Assembly (NCBI RefSeq): GCF_026262505.1
Contig: NC_067206.1
Coordinates: 36,161,896 to 36,225,895 of the forward strand
Length of the DNA stretch: 64,000 bases
Reading direction: 5' to 3'
From: Trichomonas vaginalis G3
Taxonomy: Eukaryota; Parabasalia; Trichomonadida; Trichomonadidae
A program made the translations under genes and the position numbers. The notes under the pieces were generated by a model. That model had not been told where the DNA came from, made no database searches, and was given only the letters and a program-made list of their open reading frames with translations. Numbering within the stretch: position 1 is the first letter of the stretch; every line of letters starts with the position of its first letter. Positions 59,007 to 64,000 of the stretch are shown piece by piece.

Positions 59007-61319
59007 ATGACAGCAACAAACAACAATAGTGACTATATTGTTTCTGATGAAAAAGTTATTGATTCATTAGTTGAGGAATTAGTTATGGCAGAAACTAAAA
59101 CCCTCAACGAAAGAATTGGTGAAAACAAGATTGATTTACATAACTACCTCAAACATGATGGAGGAAGAGGAAGGAAAACTGGTATGGCTTTATTAGTAAA
59201 TAAAATATCAAATTTAACGATTATAGATGTTGATATCAATAAATCGTACAATGATGAACTTAAAGAAACAGTTAGAAAAGACATTTTATCAAAACTTTCG
59301 GATAAAGATGTTATCGTTAAAACCGCTTCAGGAGGTCTTCACATTTATTGCAACACTAATTTCTTCTATGCAGTTTCGAACAGAATGATTAAATGTTATT
59401 CCTGCAATGATTATGATATTGACATAATGACTTCTATTGATGATTCAAAGCGTTCTTTAGTAGTTATGGCTGATTCAAGAGTTCGCAAGAATGCATCAGA
59501 ACCAATCAATACATACTCATTCATTCGTGGAAGTTATGATTCAACATTAACTAGAACAGTAAACGATATATTAAATGATTTGAATATTAAGGTAAGAGTT
59601 GAACAGAAGAACGAAGAAATAAAGAATATCATGAATGAAAACAAAGATGTAAACATTGACGATAAACTTGCCCAGAGCATAGTTGATGGCATCTGTGATT
59701 TTGAAGTACATAATGACGGTGGAAACATGAATTTAGAAAAAGAAGTTACATTATTCACACTGTTTCAAGCAATTAATTCGTTACCTAATCATTTGATTAA
59801 TGAAGCATACGACAACGTTTATAACTTCTGCAATTTAACAGAAAATGCAAAAAGTAATTTTGAAAAAGCACGTAGTAGATATGCACATTTAATGACTTCT
59901 CCATTTGTTTTGGTGAAGATTCTAAAACTTTATCAAAAGGAATATTATGATGAATACGTTTTACCTTTATTACGTAAGCCAAAAATAACATTTGATATCA
60001 AACTTGATGACTCGTTTTTGATAACAGATATTAGACGCAAGGCTGAAAATCATCAGTATAAAAACAGTTCTGAAGTAATTGAGGATTTATCACGTGTAAT
60101 CCGTTTTGTAGATTGTGGAAATAAATATTTCATTCAAAAGGACTATAATATCCACGACAAAATGAATCAAATATCATTCGTTCTTCAATCAAACATGAAA
60201 GAGTCACTTAAAATGATTAAATTATTTAAAGAAGAAGGTAAAACAATAACAGCATGGGACGTACTATTAAATCAATTATCCTCATTAACCGTTAAGGGTG
60301 TTTGCTTTAAATCTGATTCCCCAGATGTTTTCTCAACGTTTCAGGGTTATAAATACAACATTCTTGAAAAGCCTGATTACTCAAAAATTGAGATGTTTAT
60401 GAATTTCATTAAAGAAGCCATTTGTGATAATAACGATGAAGTGTATAAATACCTACTCGGCTGGATTGCATCAATGATTCAACATCCTGGAATCAAGAAT
60501 GAAACAGCAATTATTTTGAAAGGACTTCAGGGAACAGGTAAAAACAGATTTACAGACATTATTTCTGAACTTCTCGCCGGTTATTCATGCAAAAACATTA
60601 CTGAAATAAGTGAGCTAACGGGTAATTTCAATTCAGTAGTTGAGAATAAAATGCTTCTTGTACTTAACGAACTCAAGAATGTAGGTGAAGACAGACTCGC
60701 AAACTTCAACGCTTTGAAATCAATTATAACGGATAATGAGATTAGAATTAATGAAAAGAATCAACCCAGAAGAACCGCTCAGAATGTTGCCAATTTCATT
60801 TTCGTAACTAATAACGTTTACCCTGTCAAAATTGAAGTTGGAGACAGAAGATATGTAGTTTTAAGAGTTAATGGTAAATTTAAGGGTCAATTTGATTACT
60901 TCAAGAATTTGATGGATTCATGCACAAAGGAATTTTATGATAATTTACTGACGTATTTTATGCAATATGACCTTTCATCATTTAATGTACGAATCATTCC
61001 GATGACTGAAGCCAAACAAGATTTAATTGAATTATCAACAAATCCTTTAGATGTATGGATAAATACACATTATGATGAATTGTGTGCAGGTATGATGTGT
61101 AAAAATGCTTTATTCTGCAAACCATCAGACATGAAAGACAAGAATTTTCAAATGAGTATTAAGGATAAATGTGATAGGAAACATAGAAGAATAGATGGTA
61201 AACAAACATGGTGTTATGTTTTGAAAGAAGAAATGAAAGGATTATATAAACAGGTTGAACCAAACGATGATGAGGATTCATTTACTGATGATGAAATACC
61301 TGTAAATGATGCTTTATAA
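59007..61319 (+). CDS. Primase-helicase (AEP-like plus D5/SF3 helicase), element 2
   Basis: Whole 770-residue frame. Residues 1-180 resemble a primase-polymerase domain: GMALLVNKISNLTIIDVDIN (acidic pair near 71-73) and VKTASGGLHIYCN (SGGxH near 104). A D5_N-like middle follows, then the superfamily 3 helicase: Walker A ILKGLQGTGKNRF near 505, Walker B MLLVLNELKNV near 548, motif C NFIFVTNN near 596 and GDRRYVVLRV. It would prime and unwind the element's DNA. Iterons flank the gene on both sides. It is clearly better kept than the polymerase upstream. Confidence 0.88.
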   Translation: MTATNNNSDYIVSDEKVIDSLVEELVMAETKTLNERIGENKIDLHNYLKHDGGRGRKTGMALLVNKISNLTIIDVDINKSYNDELKETVRKDILSKLSDKDVIVKTASGGLHIYCNTNFFYAVSNRMIKCYSCNDYDIDIMTSIDDSKRSLVVMADSRVRKNASEPINTYSFIRGSYDSTLTRTVNDILNDLNIKVRVEQKNEEIKNIMNENKDVNIDDKLAQSIVDGICDFEVHNDGGNMNLEKEVTLFTLFQAINSLPNHLINEAYDNVYNFCNLTENAKSNFEKARSRYAHLMTSPFVLVKILKLYQKEYYDEYVLPLLRKPKITFDIKLDDSFLITDIRRKAENHQYKNSSEVIEDLSRVIRFVDCGNKYFIQKDYNIHDKMNQISFVLQSNMKESLKMIKLFKEEGKTITAWDVLLNQLSSLTVKGVCFKSDSPDVFSTFQGYKYNILEKPDYSKIEMFMNFIKEAICDNNDEVYKYLLGWIASMIQHPGIKNETAIILKGLQGTGKNRFTDIISELLAGYSCKNITEISELTGNFNSVVENKMLLVLNELKNVGEDRLANFNALKSIITDNEIRINEKNQPRRTAQNVANFIFVTNNVYPVKIEVGDRRYVVLRVNGKFKGQFDYFKNLMDSCTKEFYDNLLTYFMQYDLSSFNVRIIPMTEAKQDLIELSTNPLDVWINTHYDELCAGMMCKNALFCKPSDMKDKNFQMSIKDKCDRKHRRIDGKQTWCYVLKEEMKGLYKQVEPNDDEDSFTDDEIPVNDAL

Positions 61320-61356
61320 AGTATGATTGGAATTTATTTTTGCATTCAACCCATGA

Positions 61357-61486
61357 TGTTGTCAAAATGTCATGTTGTCAGTAATTTTAAAAGAAGTTAA
61401 TTGACCTGGTAGCACATGGTAACACGGTAGCACCTTCAGTTCTTCAAAAATAATTCATTTTTGAATAACCTAAAATCATTAATGAA
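61357..61486 (-). repeat. Single inverted copy of the iteron unit after the helicase gene
   Basis: The 24-bp iteron is present in reverse at 61357-61380, followed in reverse order by AATTTTAAAAGAAGTTAATT, ACCTGGTAGCAC and ACCTTCAGTTCTTCAAAAAT, down to CATTAATG. It is about 90% like the units at 58142-58940 by eye. The primase-helicase is thus bracketed by inverted iteron units. Confidence 0.88.
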
Positions 61487-61550
61487 ACCATTAACGTAAA
61501 CATTTATTTTTGGTTGTTTATGATAAAAATAAATGATTCATTTACTCACG

Positions 61551-61990
61551 TTATTTTTGTACAAAACGACCCCAAACTTTTAACTTCTTTTCTGCAGCTT
61601 CAAATGCTATCTTAGCGAGTTCATATTCTCTAAATTCTCTCTTTAAATCTTCTTGTTCCCATTGGTCTAGTTCGTATGGAGAATCTCTATAACCATAACA
61701 TATCTCACGTTCATGTTCTAATTGTTTTTCACACGTTTTTCCAACTTCTTCTTCAAACAAAGGTTTAGCATTCTCTACTGTATCTTCGAGTTCTTCTTCA
61801 TCTAATTTCTCATGAACTTTCTTGTCTATGGAGTCCATAATTTTTCCAACTGCTATGCAATATTTTGGAGAAGCCCACATTGCTATATAGTTTATAAGTC
61901 TTGGGTCTACATACGTTCCTCTAACCTGTTTGATTTCATTGGTATCATTAATTTAGAAATAGTTGGCTTAATTATTTTTGTCATTTATAC
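61551..61990 (-). pseudogene. KilA-N domain protein, element 2, about one break
   Basis: The readable part begins MWASPKYCIAVGKIMDSIDK, the end of a KilA-N domain (compare AMWASPRYACYIFMMLDEI in element 1), and upstream sequence still resembles the domain start. An acidic coiled-coil tail follows (HEKLDEEELEDTVENAKPLF). Probably a DNA-binding regulator of the element, converging on the primase-helicase gene. Confidence 0.65.
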
Positions 61991-62079
61991 TAAAATAAAA
62001 ATTTAAATTATGCCGTTCGCTCTTTTGGAGCTCAGGACTTTCAGTCCGTTCTAAAGTTTGTTTCACAAACATTGAGCGT

Positions 62080-63867
62080 TCATTGAACTCTATACCATGC
62101 ATAAACTGTCATGTAAGGTGGCATGTAATCTTTACTTTGTCCCGTTGTTTGTGTATATCCTGAAACGAAATGTGTATGGTTTCCTTCTCCCTGAGTGTCA
62201 CTCCAGTAACAATTTATAGCAAACTTAACGTCGTCTTTAACATCATATCCTTTACCTTTTGTCATTCCTGACCAATCCCAATATCTATGCTTATGCCAAC
62301 CTGCTTGAGATGTACTTAAATCTATGTAGTGACTGTGTGCAGGTAAATTTTCACCTGAAATCGTTTTACTTCCACCCATTTCCTTTGAAGAGTTTGCACA
62401 ATACAAAAACCTATCGACTATTTGTTCCCATGCACCAACACCAAACATTACTTGAGGACCTCTTGCATCCATAGATGTATAAATAGAACCTACTGGGTTC
62501 ATTAAATCAAACATATGAGATAATATAGGATTGTCTCTTTTGAACTTAAAATATAGTGCAACTATTTCAGGTTTCTTCTGGTTTGTGTTAGAATATTTTT
62601 TATAATATAATCTTATGTTTTCAGGGTAGGTAAAATCTTGACTATAATATTTATTTTTGTCATCTATATAATAATATACTATTCTCGTTTTTTCTATTGC
62701 ATTATATCTTTTATATCTATAATAATCTAAATATAATGTTAACTTTTGTTCATCTACATGTGGCGTTCTGACATCATCTCCATAGTCATAATAATATGGT
62801 ACTGGAGCTGGGTTAGGCAATGTCATATCTGTCATTTCATAAACTCTTAAATATTTCTTTTGTTCGTCTCCATATAAGTTTAAGTAACAGTTGTTGTCTA
62901 ATGGAACTTTAACTTGTGTACCATCATTCTTTATATAGCTTACATACATTTCATTGTTATTTTTCGGAATGAGTTTACACCGTATACCATTTTTTAAGGA
63001 GTGTACCAATTGCCATCTAAAATATTTATTTTCTTCATAGACAGAAAAGTCACCAACAATAGTTTCAATATTTTTAGTTGTTCCTATCAAACTTTGGTAT
63101 ATTCCGTTGACATATTCATTATCTGCTTTCTTCTCTAACTCACTGTTGACATAAGTTTTATCCACTTTAAGGTCTAAACATTCTGAAACCCATCCTGTAT
63201 CAGCTTTAGTTTTTAAAATCTTTGATGTCCATTCATGATACCATTCAACCCTTTCTTTAATTTCATTATCTTTTTCATCAACATAAACCAAATTTGCCTT
63301 CTTCATTAACTCACTATCCATATATTCCTTATTTGCCTTCTTCTCTAACTCACTGTTGACATATTCCTTATCTGCTTTCTTCATTAACTCACTGTTGACA
63401 TATTCCTTATCTGCTTTCTTCATTAACTCACTAGCCACATATTCCTTATCTGCTTTCTTCATTAACTCACTGTTGACATATGTTTTATCTGCCTTCTTCA
63501 TTATGTCATTTAGGAAACCTTTTATGAATTCCTCATTTAAATTAAATCTTCCAATCTTCAAAACTTTAGGAAATGCATTTAATGCGTAATATCTTTGTTC
63601 TTCTGGTGGAATTGATGTTATATCATCCGTTATTCCTTTAATTTTTGAATTCATAAATAAAATTTCTTTTATATTTGATATCACTGCACCACCTTTGCAA
63701 ACGAATTCGAAATGGTCATTTTTCAATACTATCTCCAAATCTCCATATTTCAACCTTTGCGTTTGTTCTGCCGTCTTTGAATTATATGCATATATGGCGT
63801 ATGTAATGGTCTGAGGGACCTGGGTGCTTTGTGCCTTAAGTTGTTGTGGTTGCTGTTGTTTAATCAT
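62080..63867 (-). CDS. Fibre protein with repeat shaft and phage-type tip, element 2
   Basis: Whole 595-residue frame starting MIKQQQPQQLKAQSTQVPQT. Residues 130-220 are about seven 14-residue shaft repeats (NSELMKKADKEYV), typical of trimeric fibre stalks. Residues 290-430 are a beta-rich neck. The last 150 residues form the tip: NPVGSIYTSMDARGPQVMFG, GAWEQIVDRFLYC, ENLPAHSHYIDL and YMPPYMTVYAWYRV, as in phage tail collar or gp10 C-terminal domains. It would mediate attachment. Its C-terminal half is nearly identical to the broken gene in element 1. Confidence 0.82.
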   Translation of the reverse strand: MIKQQQPQQLKAQSTQVPQTITYAIYAYNSKTAEQTQRLKYGDLEIVLKNDHFEFVCKGGAVISNIKEILFMNSKIKGITDDITSIPPEEQRYYALNAFPKVLKIGRFNLNEEFIKGFLNDIMKKADKTYVNSELMKKADKEYVASELMKKADKEYVNSELMKKADKEYVNSELEKKANKEYMDSELMKKANLVYVDEKDNEIKERVEWYHEWTSKILKTKADTGWVSECLDLKVDKTYVNSELEKKADNEYVNGIYQSLIGTTKNIETIVGDFSVYEENKYFRWQLVHSLKNGIRCKLIPKNNNEMYVSYIKNDGTQVKVPLDNNCYLNLYGDEQKKYLRVYEMTDMTLPNPAPVPYYYDYGDDVRTPHVDEQKLTLYLDYYRYKRYNAIEKTRIVYYYIDDKNKYYSQDFTYPENIRLYYKKYSNTNQKKPEIVALYFKFKRDNPILSHMFDLMNPVGSIYTSMDARGPQVMFGVGAWEQIVDRFLYCANSSKEMGGSKTISGENLPAHSHYIDLSTSQAGWHKHRYWDWSGMTKGKGYDVKDDVKFAINCYWSDTQGEGNHTHFVSGYTQTTGQSKDYMPPYMTVYAWYRVQ

Positions 63868-63891
63868 TTATTATGATTTAAAAATAAATAT

Positions 63892-64000
63892 TTAATCTGT
63901 TATCTCATCAGCTATTTTTTCTATTTGAAATTGCCATAATATTTCATTCATGAATTCTAAATCACAATCAAATAGGTCAGTTATTCTAAATTTAATATTT
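63892..64000 (-). CDS. C-terminus of an element 2 gene running off the window
   Basis: Open minus-strand frame from the window edge to a stop at 63892-63894, ending FMNEILWQFQIEKIADEITD. The start lies outside. Separated from the fibre start by 24 bp holding a TTTATTTTTAAATCATAATA leader. It ends rather like copy B of the unknown family in element 1 (MNKYYWEFQEN), but the match is too short to rely on. Confidence 0.45.
   Translation of the reverse strand, partial: NIKFRITDLFDCDLEFMNEILWQFQIEKIADEITD

Larger units (their letters stand above)
50730..64000. mobile_element. Polinton/Maverick element 2, right end outside window
   Basis: Parts seen: unknown 371-residue protein, protein-primed DNA polymerase B, integrase, small proteins, iteron array, primase-helicase, KilA-N remnant, fibre. 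The left limit is inferred from the GC-rich hairpin at 50758 and the end of host genes at 50590; no target duplication can be shown because the right end is missing. The particle genes (capsid, ATPase) are not in this window and would be expected further right. The polymerase is the most broken part (about five or six breaks); integrase and KilA-N have about one each; primase-helicase and fibre look whole. Confidence 0.85.

Overview
The window looks like nuclear DNA of a trichomonad, most likely Trichomonas vaginalis. Reasons: AT-rich intergenic DNA, apparently intronless genes, very short 5' leaders with TCA-Y-(T/A) initiator-like sites, an ankyrin/DUF3447 protein gene, and two large Maverick/Polinton-type elements. 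The species call is inference from these traits, not from a search.

Layout. 1-1046 is a partial ankyrin/DUF3447 gene on the minus strand. About 1563-33277 is a tandem array of one ankyrin gene (unit about 1797 bp, just over five units) that has been split by a 22.4-kb Polinton (element 1, 8371-30813, flanked by the 5-bp duplication AAATA). 33059-34141 is a chimeric sixth ankyrin gene. 34.6-50.6 kb is ordinary host DNA: a long coiled-coil protein, a 99-residue protein, a 1.5-kb DNA transposon remnant with terminal inverted repeats, a longin/VAMP7-like protein, a bromodomain protein, an EF-hand repeat protein, an unknown charged protein, 14-3-3, a small membrane protein and a CSN5-like JAMM protein. 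From about 50.73 kb to the right edge is a second Polinton (element 2), open at the window edge.

The two elements differ. Element 1 carries the particle module (major capsid protein, a probable minor capsid protein, packaging ATPase, a large coiled-coil structural protein, a fibre) with an integrase, a D5-type helicase, a KilA-N protein and GIY-YIG, HNH and methyltransferase genes or remnants, but I find no DNA polymerase B in it. Element 2 has a protein-primed polymerase B (broken), an integrase, a whole primase-helicase, a KilA-N remnant and a whole fibre gene. Both are treated here as fossils; the left half of element 1 and the polymerase of element 2 are the most broken parts.

The most interesting signal is non-coding. 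Both elements contain the same 24-bp site made of three 8-bp direct repeats (TGACAACA, TGACATTT, TGACAACA) inside a longer shared composite. It occurs twice in element 1. In element 2 it occurs five times in a 166-bp tandem array just before the primase-helicase gene and once more, inverted, just after it. The two elements also share an AATAAAGTTAGTTTT promoter-like box 47-56 bp before start codons. These look like a conserved origin or enhancer and an early-type promoter of the element family.
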